Assembly (NCBI GenBank): GCA_009746045.1
Contig: RPFO01000059.1
Coordinates: forward strand, 2,650,068-2,714,067
Length of the DNA: 64,000 nucleotides
DNA from: Mesostigma viride
Taxonomy: Eukaryota > Streptophyta > Mesostigmatophyceae > Mesostigmatales > Mesostigmataceae
Reading direction: 5' to 3'
Every line of letters begins with the position of its first letter. Positions within the stretch are counted from its first letter, which is position 1. Below, in pieces: positions 21,503-31,340 of the stretch. Both the position numbers and the translations under genes were made by a program. The notes below the pieces were generated by a model. The model searched no databases. It was not told where the DNA came from and saw only the letters and a list, made by a program, of their open reading frames with translations.

Positions 21503-24138
21503 TCGTCTTTAGCGCGACATTTGAGGAGCACCTGGCGCACTTGGAGCAGGTTCGCTTGGCTCTCGAGGAGCATAATATGCGGCTGCACCCTGAGAAGTGC
21601 AAGTTCGCCCAGCGGACCCTCTCATTCCTTGGTCATCAGATTGTGCCGGGTGGCCGGACGCCTGATGCCGCCAAGGTCGAATCCATTGTGCAGGCCGCCG
21701 TACCCACGGATGTCTCAGGGGTGCGGGCGTATTTGGGTTTGGCTGGCTATTACCGAGGTTACATTGAGAACTTCAGCAGCAAGGTGAAGCCCTTGACCGA
21801 GTTACTCAAGAAGGGGTGCGTGTGGGCGTGGGGTCCCGCACAGCAACGCGCCATCGAGACAATCAAGCAGGAGCTCACGTCGGCCCCGATTCTGCGCGCC
21901 CCTGACTATGCTTTGCCGTTTGTGTTATATACCGACTGGTCCAAGGTAGGACTGGGTGCGGTCTTGGCGCAAAAGGATGGTGATGGGCGCGAGCACGTTA
22001 TTGCTTATGCTAGTCGCAGCAACAACCCAGCGGAGAGCCGGTATTCTTCCTATGAGGGGGAGGCACTGGCTGTGGTGTGGGCCATCAAGCACTTTCGCCC
22101 GTATTTAGTTGGGCGCGTGTTTACTCTGGTGACAGACCACCAGCCGCTTCAGTGGCTAATGACCAACACCAACCTGACGGGTAAGCTCGCCCGATGGGCC
22201 ATGATTATCCAGGAGTACCACATGACCATTGTGCATCGGGCCGGCAAGGACCATGTCAACGCCGATGTGCTATCCCGATACGCCATGCCTACCACTGTTG
22301 ACCACACTGGAGCCCGGGCCATGGGTGCCGAGGGCTCGTCGGGTTCTGTGGTCTTTGTGAACGCTGCTGGGTATGCGGCCGACGATGAGGAGGAGGCGTG
22401 GTGGCGCAGTGTCGAGTACTCTGTGGCGGACTTCGGCATCAGCGACGACCCGGTGCGGCCGTCGCCATTCACGCCATCCAAAGCTGTGTGCGCTATGGAA
22501 GAGGGTAGGTCTCTGTCCTTTGACATTGATCCTTCTCTGCAGCAGCTGATCGCTGTGCAGGCTCTCTTAGCGCGTAGCTCTCTTGCTGATTGCTACACCG
22601 CTGATATCTGGCTAGATGGTCGAGTTTTGGAGCAAGTGCAGGGTGCTGTCTTGACTCCTACTCCAGTCGATTGGACTCCTGCTCAGAAGGCGACGGAGTT
22701 GAACAGGGTGCAGCACAGGGCTGCAACCTATGGTTGGGAAGATGGGGTTTTGTACAAGCTGTTGGGCAAGCGTAGGGTGGTCGTCCCACCGCCTGACAAG
22801 CGCGTTGCTATAGTGCAGGCGTACCACGAGCGGTATGGTCACTTGGGTGGCAATCGCACGCTCAGCCTCGTACGGACCAGCTATTGGTGGAATAACATGC
22901 GACACACAGTGGCCCAGGTAGTGGCCAGCTGTGTCCCGTGTGCTCGAACCAAGGCTAACTTTAGCGCAGATCATGGTGCCAAGGAGCTGATGTCGCTTCC
23001 CATCAAGGGCTTGTTTTATCGCTGGCACGTCGATCTGTGCGGGCCGTTTCAGGAGAGCCCTGACGGCAACCTCTATGTCATGGTATGCGTGGAGAGCTTT
23101 AGCAAATGGGTTGAGTTGATCCCCATTGCTGACAAGCATGCCGCTACCACAGCGAAGCATTTTGCAGACATCATCACCAGGTTTGGGGCTCCCGCGGAGG
23201 TAGTCACGGACCAGGGTGGTGAGTTCAGGGGTGAGTTCCAGGAGTTGCTGGATGGATGTCTTATTGATCACCGTCGCACTTCTCGGGAGCATCCTCAGGC
23301 CAATGGTTTGGCTGAGAGATTGGTGCAGACCGTCAAGCAGGCGCTGCGCAAGTGGAGCCTGCAGGTGCCGGAGTCGGCCAGGTGGGATCGCGAGTTGGCA
23401 TGGATTGCCATGGGTTATCGCATGTCTCCCCAGGAGTCTCTCGCTACCTTCTCCCCGTATTTCCTTCTGTTCGGGCGTAATCCTCTTTTGCCTACGGAGG
23501 CACAGGTTGCGCACCCCGAACCCATGGCCTTCGACAACGCTCAGCAATTTTTGGTTGAGGTGCTGGCCAGGGCAGAGACTTTTAAGAAGGTCATGCCCAT
23601 CGCGATGAACAACTTGTTCATTGCTCAGCACAGGGACTCCCTGCGTTACGCTCAGCGCCGGGGGGGCGCATACATGGCTCGCCAGCTGCGGTTTAGGCCA
23701 GGGCAGTATGTTTTCCTGCGCACTCAGCTGAAGCACACTTTGGATGTGGAGGCGGGGCCCACCATTTTGCGCATTGTGGCTATCAAACCATCGGGAGTGG
23801 CAATTTTGGAGGGCGCCGACGGGAGCCGTACGACAGACAACCTCAGCAATCTCAGTCCCTGCTCACTGCCCAATTTGGTCCACGACCTCCAACCGCACAC
23901 ATCTCGCCGAGTCAAGGACGCCCAGTGTCAGGTTTGTCACCGGGTCGATCAGGCGGAGTCCATGTTATTGTGTGATCAGTGTAACTGTGGTTGGCACATG
24001 CAGTGCTTGCAGCCCGTGGTCACCAGCATTCCGGAGGGGGATTGGTTTTGTCCAGTGTGCACCGCTGCGCAGTTTACCTCCCGCAGCTTGACTGCGGTCA
24101 CCGCTGCCCTTGTCTTGGTACGATCGCTGTCTTCGTGA
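21379..24138 (+). CDS. pol: Gypsy-MT pol, part 2: RT catalytic half, RNase H, integrase, PHD finger
   Basis: Continues the RT in the -1 frame after the G9 run. It holds YEWVRMPFG and the catalytic YIDDVIVF, then the RNase H triad (LYTDWSK, SYEGEAL, VTDHQPL). Integrase follows: H2C2 zinc finger (YGHLGG ... CVPCARTK), then the core D-D-E in WHVDLCGPF, VVTDQGGEF and GLAERLVQT. The C-terminus (about 848-893 counted from 21385) is a C4HC3 PHD finger: CQVC, LLCDQC, GWHMQC, DWFCPVC, with the conserved Trp. PHD fingers read histone H3 tails; here the domain takes the place that a chromodomain has in chromoviruses. Apart from the G-run shift all catalytic motifs look intact. Confidence 0.88.
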   Translation, partial: GNLYEWVRMPFGHRNASAVFQRAMDKVLAGLPFAACYIDDVIVFSATFEEHLAHLEQVRLALEEHNMRLHPEKCKFAQRTLSFLGHQIVPGGRTPDAAKVESIVQAAVPTDVSGVRAYLGLAGYYRGYIENFSSKVKPLTELLKKGCVWAWGPAQQRAIETIKQELTSAPILRAPDYALPFVLYTDWSKVGLGAVLAQKDGDGREHVIAYASRSNNPAESRYSSYEGEALAVVWAIKHFRPYLVGRVFTLVTDHQPLQWLMTNTNLTGKLARWAMIIQEYHMTIVHRAGKDHVNADVLSRYAMPTTVDHTGARAMGAEGSSGSVVFVNAAGYAADDEEEAWWRSVEYSVADFGISDDPVRPSPFTPSKAVCAMEEGRSLSFDIDPSLQQLIAVQALLARSSLADCYTADIWLDGRVLEQVQGAVLTPTPVDWTPAQKATELNRVQHRAATYGWEDGVLYKLLGKRRVVVPPPDKRVAIVQAYHERYGHLGGNRTLSLVRTSYWWNNMRHTVAQVVASCVPCARTKANFSADHGAKELMSLPIKGLFYRWHVDLCGPFQESPDGNLYVMVCVESFSKWVELIPIADKHAATTAKHFADIITRFGAPAEVVTDQGGEFRGEFQELLDGCLIDHRRTSREHPQANGLAERLVQTVKQALRKWSLQVPESARWDRELAWIAMGYRMSPQESLATFSPYFLLFGRNPLLPTEAQVAHPEPMAFDNAQQFLVEVLARAETFKKVMPIAMNNLFIAQHRDSLRYAQRRGGAYMARQLRFRPGQYVFLRTQLKHTLDVEAGPTILRIVAIKPSGVAILEGADGSRTTDNLSNLSPCSLPNLVHDLQPHTSRRVKDAQCQVCHRVDQAESMLLCDQCNCGWHMQCLQPVVTSIPEGDWFCPVCTAAQFTSRSLTAVTAALVLVRSLSS

Positions 24139-24155
24139 TGGGGCCGGTCGCCAGC

Positions 24156-24309
24156 GAGGGGGGGAATCATGGGACAGGTCCTCGCCCACCCCACAGGGCA
24201 TGCAGTTAAGGCAGGCACATCAGCTCAGCTCATTTGGGTTTTACCAAATTAAGCTGAGTGGCCAGCCGCCATGGTGGCGCCGGAGATTGTGGCACGCAGA
24301 CGCGACAGC
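24156..24309 (+). repeat. Gypsy-MT polypurine tract and B1 segment (141 bp) with palindromic junction
   Basis: GAGGGGGGGAA at 24156-24166 is a polypurine tract. B1 starts right after it (24167, TCATGGG) and ends GCGACA at 24307. Two bases (GC) separate it from TGTCACGG, the start of A2, so the junction reads GACAGCTGTC, a perfect palindrome that looks like a joined pair of integrase ends. B1 is repeated as B2 at the far right end of the element. An imperfect hairpin (agctcatttgg/ccaaattaagct) lies within it. Confidence 0.75.
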
Positions 24310-25144
24310 TGTCACGGACGCGCGCTATGTCATCCGGGCGCCCACTATGCACAAGACCGGTGACGTGCGCAAGGAATTTGTCTTCTACGCATTTTCGACA
24401 AAGGCTAGTGACCGGGGGGGACACTAGCACTTGCAGCATAAGAGCGGACGAAAGTGTACGTGCACGCGCGCCGGGCCAGGCACAGCTGGGCGCGCAGCAC
24501 TGACTTGAGCGGACGGCAGCACAAGTGTGCAGCGTCGAGAGGATCATACGCGTGTTAGTGGACAGCTGGAGCTGAAGCTGGACTGCTGGACTTCAACAGC
24601 GCCGAGGCTATTGACAGGCCAGGTGTCTTTGTGGTGTAGAATAGCGGGTCAACGTTATGAGGACTGGACAGAAAATGGAAAAGGACAATTTGCGGTGCGG
24701 AGCCAGATCGCTGGAATGAATGCGAAATCGCTGGCAGCCCTAAAAAGGGATTTCTTCTAGAAAGGAACGATTAGACGCAATGTTTGCTGGGCCACTCACA
24801 CGCAAGGTGTGAGCGTGCAGATTGTCTGAAGGATATTATGCTTCGACCTTGCTGGACGTGACTCAATGTCGGACATTCCCAGGGACAGAAATGCCGGAGC
24901 CTCTAGGAGATGAGATCGGCAACAGGGTAGCAATTTAGATTTGTCGGGATGCCTTCCTGCTTTTGTTGGCATGTGTGGTAGAAAGCCAGGACGGCAACTG
25001 GAATGCGGTTTCTATTCGCATGGTTCAGGCAGCAAGATAGTTTTGGCATTCCTGGCTGGACTGACAAGTGTGGCGTGTGTCATGCGTGTGGCATGACGAA
25101 TGGTTTGGTTCATAGCCGAAGAGGACTCTCACGCAGCGTGTAGT
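24310..25144 (+). repeat. Gypsy-MT repeat A2, left part (split by Copia-1)
   Basis: Matches 14860-15695 of A1. It is interrupted at GTAGT (25140-25144) by Copia-1 and resumes at 32619 after the duplicated GTAGT. Confidence 0.88.
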
Positions 25145-25772
25145 AGTTAACGAAACTGTGGCTGAACTGTGGTTCAGCCTGCACTGATTAATATCTACAG
25201 AGGAAGTAGTTATATTAATCAATAGGTTTACGTTGCTGGTTATGGCTACCAGCACAGAACGCACAAGGCACGTGAGAATCGTCGCCGAAGGTGCGAGGAC
25301 ACAGGTGCAGGGAAAGTGGTGCTACCAAGTGGCAGCGTCCTGCTCGTTATATACTAATTGTGACGCAGTCACATCCAGATGACTGATAGGACAGATCATC
25401 TCACAATATTGCTGTCCTTCACTCTGGACCAGCAGATCTCGACTCGTTATCCATAAATAGTCACATCAGTGTCCTGTCGCACAAGTCCTGTCACTATTTG
25501 TTACGTCTAATCAATAGCATTGAATAGACCGCAGTGTCGGAGACTAAATGTCCTATCGTACACTGTGACAAGACGTCGTATGCCACGCGTCACTTGAAGA
25601 ACCACCGTAGAATCACTGAATCCAAGTAGAATGTAGTAGAACAGTATCTTGCTCACATCTCGAGCAATACTCATCAGAATGAACCCGTTTCTGGATTGTA
25701 GTAACCGGAAGTAGAATCTCTACAAGCCAAGTAGCTTAGTAGAATAATATTGCTTGCCAGGCAATATTAACT
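25145..25772 (-). repeat. 3' LTR of Copia-1 (628 bp)
   Basis: Starts AGTTAACG and ends ATATTAACT (plus-strand reading). Same length as its partner at 31986-32613. Confidence 0.92.
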
Positions 25773-26548
25773 CCAGCCCTTTCTTCTCTTTTAGAGCTTG
25801 GACATAACAGCCATATTAACTCCAGCCCTTTCTTTCTTTTAGAGCTGTTAGGCTTGGCAACACATATATAGAAACAACATGCATAGCACTTGACATCCCT
25901 CCCAGCTCTCTGTAGTCTCTGCTCGGGATTAATCAAGCACCAGATCACAACACATCTCAGCCATGACGAATTACAATGAATTCCCTATCCACTGGAAGTA
26001 GAAAGCCAAGTGTTTGGAGTAGCAGCTTGTGGCTAACCAGAATAATGACCAAAATGGAATCACCACCATAATGGCTCCTGATTGGAACCCCACAAGTTAC
26101 CCACAAGACCTTATCAGGTAGACATTGATAGTTATCAGAACTGGCGCCCACCATGGACTGAGAAATAGCACATCACAAAATATATTAAGCACATGACAAA
26201 CTACCTTCCTCTGTCTGGGACAAAACTAGGGGGACCTGTCGCCACCTCACCAGCAAGGTTGATGGGTCAGCCAATCCGGGAAAATCCGCCTAAGCAGCCC
26301 CAGGGAATCGAACCCTGCCCTATAAAATCCCTTTGGTTGAGACAAACCTCAAACTGAGGACAAACCCCCAACCAACATCATGCTCCATGACTGAGCATTA
26401 CATAGAATACAGTATTATACACATATGTACACAGAGCATTACTGCCCTCAGAGCAACACAGCTCTCAGCATAACAGAGCCCAGCTCTATGTTAGCTCTTC
26501 TCACCCAATCAGTCATCAAGCTCAAAGCTCCAACTGGAATTGCTCAAC
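25773..26548 (-). other. 3' UTR of Copia-1: polypurine tract (duplicated with the LTR edge) and tRNA-like B-box motif
   Basis: On the minus strand a purine tract (aaaagagaagaaaggg) adjoins the LTR. The tract plus about 12 bases of the LTR edge is repeated at about 25812-25846. Near 26300-26318 the minus strand reads agggttcgattccct, a perfect T-arm-like stem-loop containing the Pol III B-box consensus GGTTCGATTCC; the same motif is at 36722-36742 in Copia-2. No matching A box or full tRNA fold was found. The rest shows no gene. Confidence 0.6.
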
Positions 26549-29500
26549 TCACACAGAGGAGCTCATCAGCTTGTAAAGAAGCTTATATTGCTCAGCAGAC
26601 TTGTGAGGCAACTTGGTCAAGGCATCAGCAGGATTCTCAGAACCTGGAAGATGTTGAATATCCACCAGACCTGCCAACTCCTTCAACAGGAGATAATCCA
26701 GATCTCTGCTTCTGGCCAACTGCTTGTGCACAAACTGGACCATACCCATGTTATCTGAAAGGATCAAGGTTTCCAGCTGAAGAGTATGAGGAGTCACTGA
26801 AGCCATAGCTAGCAACAGCTCCTTGATGTACAAACTAGACTGAATCCCTTCACAAATGGCTCTGCACTCAGAGACATCTGAACTCACAGCAACCCTTCTT
26901 TGAAGACGACTGTACCAGGCCACAAGACTAGGCCTATGTTGCTGAAGCACAAACAAGCCAGCTGACCTGCCTCTGACCTTAGAAACTTGCCTGCTATCCA
27001 TGGAGCTATCAACATAGATATCCAAGGAAAATGGCAAAGACAAATCTATCCCAGCTAAAGTAATACCAGGAGACTTGTTAACATGTGCAATAATCTGGGA
27101 AGGCTCCTCCAGAATTAGCACATCATCAGGGGATCTGCTATGGACCATCATGTCAGGCCCACAAATGCTGCCATACCAGGCCAACTTGCCTTTCAGCTCA
27201 GGTGCAATGGATGACGTCATGACCTCTGGAACAGATTGAAGAATGGTACTCTTGTAGTCATTGCCCGCCTGCAGCTTAATCAGCCACTGACTCCCCTCCT
27301 GAACCAATGTAGCCTGCATTCCACAGAACGTGACAGCCTCTCCAGGCTTCTGCCACAATTCTTTTCCCAAAGGAAATGCATCATTAATGATGGGCACAAA
27401 CTGACTCAACCACTTAGTGGGAGCAATCAAGTGCAAGTCATCACCATGCAGGCTAGCATACACAGGTAAATCATGCCACCTACCCAGCAATAAACATGGG
27501 TCCACAGATGACACCTTCAACCCACAGTGTTTAGTCAAGAAGTCTTCCAAGGTGAGCCTCCAAATGATGGGACTGGACCTGAGACCTTCTAGACCCTTCA
27601 GAATCAGCAGGTAGCTAGACTGGAGCTCTGCCTGCCAGGCTACAGGAACTGGCACATGAAATGGAGTTTCACAATGCCACACCTGCTGAGCCACACTGGG
27701 ATCACCCTTCAGAAATGCTCTCTTGAAATCTAGCAGAACTGAAGACACATCAGCACCCTGGTTCAGCATACCGACATACAGGCACAATAAAATACGCCAT
27801 GTATCATGTAGCATCCCAGGTGTATACAACTCCTCGCCCAGAAGATCCCCAGTACCACGGTATTCATTAAGAACTGGACGCACATGGGGAACAGACACCC
27901 CCTCCACCTCCTTCCGCTTGATGACGAATCTGAGCTTCAACCGTGTACTGTATGGAGGAACTTCATTCACAGGCTGACAGCAGTCAAACTGCAACCACTC
28001 CTCTAGGGCCTTGGCAAATGCTAGCCTCCAGGCCTCAAACATCAGAGGAGAACTCATTTCCTGGACAAGCTGATCATAGCTAAGAGGAGAATGAGCAGCC
28101 AGTGATCTCTTAGTAATACCAATACTGCTAGGATGAAGAGCAGCTGGCATCACAAGACTGGAAGCCACAGGAATCTGATCCTCAGGCCACTGCACATTCC
28201 TGATCGCTTTCACAGAGAAAAAATTAAGATTCAGGGCCCTGAAGTTAGTCAGTGGAATGCTACCCCAACCCTTACGAATAAGGCTATGAGATACAACCAC
28301 AACTCCAGGGGTGCAAAGAAAATTCTGACCCAAAATGATAGGGCCATCGTAATCTTCTAGCACTAGGAAGGAAACATCTACACCCATAAATGGTAAGATG
28401 ATTTCTCCTACCACTTTCATATGAACCCTGCCACTAAAGTCAGACACCCAGGAACAGCTAGACTCGCCAATCTGCCGCTGCCCTGTATGCTGAGACCCCA
28501 TGATTGAGACCTCTGCATTGGTATCTACTTCTAGTGCAGTGCACTCGGACTCCCCCAACTGGCTGAGCTTGGACACCCGAGGCTTTTGCTTGGCTTTTTG
28601 CATAGCCAGCACCACATCTTTCAGGCCCACACCTCTATGCTTAGTGAGGCTAGAGGGGACCACATCTGCCTGCTCTAAATCTGGAAAGTTAACCGGTCCA
28701 GGGGTCTGGCCAGGACTTACCCGGGGATTACTTCCAGCCGGAACGTGATGATCAGGGATGACGTCATGACCAACTGGCAAGGTTGTCACATCAGGAGTTA
28801 CTGCCTCTGCTTCAGCACCCCTTAGACGTACATATGACCACGACAGACGGTGCACATTCTGGGGAGGATCCTCCATCTTCACCCAGCACTTGTGCCCAGC
28901 TAGTTCCACCCTGGTCACTACTCCAGGGTGCCAGCTACCACGCTTGCCTGCAAGCTTGGGCTCTTTCCACACAATTACCCTCTGGCCAACAACAGGTTTC
29001 AGAACACTCCAGCCCTTGTCTTTCTGCCTCAACTTGGCAAACTTGAACATAAGGCTATCTTTCCAGGCTTGCTCAACCTCAGTAGGGAGCTCCCGAAGAT
29101 GCAATGATAATGGAGTCACAGGGACCTCTCCAACATACATGGGTGCCCTGACATTCAATCTGTCCTCAACTGACCTTAACCAGGCCGTCTTGATAATAGC
29201 TGGAACCAATCTTGGAATCTTCTTCTCCGTCAGCAGAATAGTCTTGAGCTCTCTGATTGTCCTCTCCACCACGCCTTGACTGCCATGGGACTCCCTGTGT
29301 ACAACAAATAACTCAGGGAGGTCTTCATGCCCCATGCAGCACTCAAATTCTAAATCACACTGCAGCTGGATCACTGGTTTCATTCTGGATCTGATAGCCT
29401 GGAGCCCAGCCACCAAACATGGCTTAGATTTGTCTTGCAACAGCTCCAGCACCTTGTACTTGGTGTATCTGTCAACACCCACCAACAAAATCAGTTTCCT

Positions 29501-30121
29501 GATTTCTTGGATATCACATTGTACATATCCAGGCTGCAACACAGGTTGTCTGACATGAGACTTCTTAGGCTTGGGAGCAACCAGCCTACAGGAACAAGCC
29601 TCAGCAACCTGCTTTACTGCATTAAACAAAGATGTCCCTCCCAGCCTCCTTGCAAACTGGAGTGCCTGGGCAGCATGACCAAACATATGATGCAATCTCA
29701 ATGCAATGTTTGACACAAGAGACATTTTATTAAATACAGGTGAGGTGCTTGGAACAGCACTCTCTCTTACAACCAAGCTCCCCATTGCATCATTCAGGCC
29801 ATCAGCCTCATCCTCCTCCTCTAAAGGAGCTTCCTGCCCTAAGGCAGGACTTCCACGCTCCAACATTGAAGGAGTACGCAAACTACCTCCAAGAGCCATG
29901 TGGGAACGTTGTTGCCTTGTGGTAACTGCTTTCACCATGGTGACGTGGGAAGACCCAGTCACTACCCCATTGTGTTCTTCCTCCATGGATGCACCCTCAA
30001 CCTGTGCAGGGGGACTCTCAACCTTAAGCGGGAGACTCTCAACCTGTGCAGGGAGCAAATCAACTTCATCCAGAGTAATGGGGGGGTCACTCTTAGCCCC
30101 CTCCCTGGCGGACCCTAGCAA
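26549..30121 (-). CDS. pol: Copia-1 pol: integrase, protease, RT, RNase H (in that order)
   Basis: About 1,190 codons. The printed start is a TTG and the frame is probably entered by frameshift from gag. Integrase: His pair (LHHMFGHAAQ, about 144), CSC (about 177), then D203 (QCDIQ), D256 (LQCDLEF) and E286 (QGVVERTIR). Protease follows it: VDTNAEVSIMG (Asp 533) and PIILGQNFL (about 594). RT: LLDFKRAFLKGD (Asp 798) and LHGDDLHL (894-895), where copia elements normally have YVDD. RNase H: IYVDSSMD, SECRAICEG, LSDNMGMVQF, ending ENPADALTKLPH as in copia elements. No D-S/T-G-A motif occurs before the integrase, so the protease really lies between integrase and RT. The frame is uninterrupted, so the element may have been recently active. 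Confidence 0.87.
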   Translation of the reverse strand: MLGSAREGAKSDPPITLDEVDLLPAQVESLPLKVESPPAQVEGASMEEEHNGVVTGSSHVTMVKAVTTRQQRSHMALGGSLRTPSMLERGSPALGQEAPLEEEDEADGLNDAMGSLVVRESAVPSTSPVFNKMSLVSNIALRLHHMFGHAAQALQFARRLGGTSLFNAVKQVAEACSCRLVAPKPKKSHVRQPVLQPGYVQCDIQEIRKLILLVGVDRYTKYKVLELLQDKSKPCLVAGLQAIRSRMKPVIQLQCDLEFECCMGHEDLPELFVVHRESHGSQGVVERTIRELKTILLTEKKIPRLVPAIIKTAWLRSVEDRLNVRAPMYVGEVPVTPLSLHLRELPTEVEQAWKDSLMFKFAKLRQKDKGWSVLKPVVGQRVIVWKEPKLAGKRGSWHPGVVTRVELAGHKCWVKMEDPPQNVHRLSWSYVRLRGAEAEAVTPDVTTLPVGHDVIPDHHVPAGSNPRVSPGQTPGPVNFPDLEQADVVPSSLTKHRGVGLKDVVLAMQKAKQKPRVSKLSQLGESECTALEVDTNAEVSIMGSQHTGQRQIGESSCSWVSDFSGRVHMKVVGEIILPFMGVDVSFLVLEDYDGPIILGQNFLCTPGVVVVSHSLIRKGWGSIPLTNFRALNLNFFSVKAIRNVQWPEDQIPVASSLVMPAALHPSSIGITKRSLAAHSPLSYDQLVQEMSSPLMFEAWRLAFAKALEEWLQFDCCQPVNEVPPYSTRLKLRFVIKRKEVEGVSVPHVRPVLNEYRGTGDLLGEELYTPGMLHDTWRILLCLYVGMLNQGADVSSVLLDFKRAFLKGDPSVAQQVWHCETPFHVPVPVAWQAELQSSYLLILKGLEGLRSSPIIWRLTLEDFLTKHCGLKVSSVDPCLLLGRWHDLPVYASLHGDDLHLIAPTKWLSQFVPIINDAFPLGKELWQKPGEAVTFCGMQATLVQEGSQWLIKLQAGNDYKSTILQSVPEVMTSSIAPELKGKLAWYGSICGPDMMVHSRSPDDVLILEEPSQIIAHVNKSPGITLAGIDLSLPFSLDIYVDSSMDSRQVSKVRGRSAGLFVLQQHRPSLVAWYSRLQRRVAVSSDVSECRAICEGIQSSLYIKELLLAMASVTPHTLQLETLILSDNMGMVQFVHKQLARSRDLDYLLLKELAGLVDIQHLPGSENPADALTKLPHKSAEQYKLLYKLMSSSV

Positions 30122-30438
30122 GCCCAGGGAAGGCTGAGCCTGTCAGGTTGGGTTGTTATACCCCCTTGGCCCCTTTGCTTACGCCAGCTAGGGCAGTCCT
30201 TACGGATGTGGCCCTGCTGGTGACAGAAATAACATGTGATACGAGGTGTCCCCACCCCAGGTGGTCCCCGCTGGGACCCCACCCTGTTGAAATCAAATCT
30301 GGGACGCTGAGCCGCTGGCTGCTCCTGGGAAGGACCTCCACGACGCTTGAAGCCACTGAAGCCCTTGGCCTGGAAGCCCCCCGCTTGGAAGGCCCTGACC
30401 TTGGTGGACCATAACCGTTGGAGGGCTGCCCCCCCCAT
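30115..30438 (-). CDS. gag: Copia-1 gag C-terminal part with CCHC zinc knuckle (-1 frame)
   Basis: Contains CYFCHQQGHIRKDC, a CX2CX4HX4C nucleocapsid knuckle, preceded by Arg/Gly-rich sequence. It is in the -1 frame relative to the main gag; the change occurs at a G8 run near 30428-30436. Its stop (TAG at about 30115) overlaps the start of the pol frame, which is again -1. Confidence 0.72.
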   Translation of the reverse strand: MGGAALQRLWSTKVRAFQAGGFQAKGFSGFKRRGGPSQEQPAAQRPRFDFNRVGSQRGPPGVGTPRITCYFCHQQGHIRKDCPSWRKQRGQGGITTQPDRLSLPWAC

Positions 30439-31190
30439 TGGTTGCCCTTGACCTTGGGAACACTGCCCCCTGCTGCAGCTGCCACATCCACCTTATCCTT
30501 CTCCTTCTGCTTCTCCCTGGCCTTGTCTGCCTCCTTCTTGCCTCCCACATACTTGCCCCTGAAATAATCCTTGATCTTGGCCACCATAGCAGCCCAGGTG
30601 GTGCATGTACGCATGTGCACCTGCAGGTTATCCAAGGTGACCTCATCCAATCCCAGGCTACCTAGGAAATCATCCATGGCAATCTCATCTGACACTACAT
30701 ACCCCTTGCCAGCACAATTGTGCCTGAGCTCCTGAAAATCCTCAAATGCCTGCAGAATCAGACCCTCAGCCTTGAAATCAATGTACTCCTTCTTCCAAAA
30801 GGAGCCATCACTAGCCCTCTTATCATCTAGGAACACCTCAAACTCAGCTATAAAAACATCCCAGGAATCTCCATCCTCAAACTTGTCATTTACATACTTC
30901 TGCACCCTCTTGGGACACTTAAGAAGGTACTGTGACATACACAGCACCTGCAGAGGATTGTTACCATTATACAAGCCCTTATATCCCTTAAGGTGCCTAA
31001 TGGTAATATCCTTATCCTTAACAGTCCAGTGCTCCTTGAGACTGGGAAGCTGGTTAAGAATAGCAAAGCCCTCCTGGGCCTTGGCTCTGCGGGGCTGCTC
31101 TGCTGCTGCTGGACGATTAAAATTCTGATTAAAATTCTGACCCCGCAGCATTTGTTCGCCGCGTATCTCGCCGTCTTCCAAACCCTGCAT
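30156..31190 (-). CDS. gag: Copia-1 gag (capsid part)
   Basis: The first ATG is at 31190 (MQGLEDGEIRGEQ). The helical capsid-like region matches the gag of Copia-2: shared patterns include a D-x-W-x-x-F segment (GDSWDVFIAEFEVFLDDKR versus GDTWAAFMTRLRVFLSDKR) and GKYVGGK. Coding in this frame probably ends at the G8 run near 30430; the remainder to 30156 is a shadow of the zinc-knuckle frame. Confidence 0.75.
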   Translation of the reverse strand: MQGLEDGEIRGEQMLRGQNFNQNFNRPAAAEQPRRAKAQEGFAILNQLPSLKEHWTVKDKDITIRHLKGYKGLYNGNNPLQVLCMSQYLLKCPKRVQKYVNDKFEDGDSWDVFIAEFEVFLDDKRASDGSFWKKEYIDFKAEGLILQAFEDFQELRHNCAGKGYVVSDEIAMDDFLGSLGLDEVTLDNLQVHMRTCTTWAAMVAKIKDYFRGKYVGGKKEADKAREKQKEKDKVDVAAAAGGSVPKVKGNQWGGQPSNGYGPPRSGPSKRGASRPRASVASSVVEVLPRSSQRLSVPDLISTGWGPSGDHLGWGHLVSHVISVTSRATSVRTALAGVSKGAKGV

Positions 31191-31340
31191 GGTCGCTGCG
31201 AATGCCGATGACAACTGTCGATGCCGATGCCGATGCTGAAGAAAGAATACTGCTGGGGAATTAATAAATTAATCCCTTAAGCTCTGGAACCAAGAAAAAA
31301 ATTTTCCTGAATTAATTCTCTGTTAATTATAACAGAAAAT

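Noticed and set aside
26300-26420. A complete tRNA gene around the B-box motif
   Set aside because: Only the T-arm is recognisable; no acceptor stem, D-arm or A box could be placed in either Copia element.
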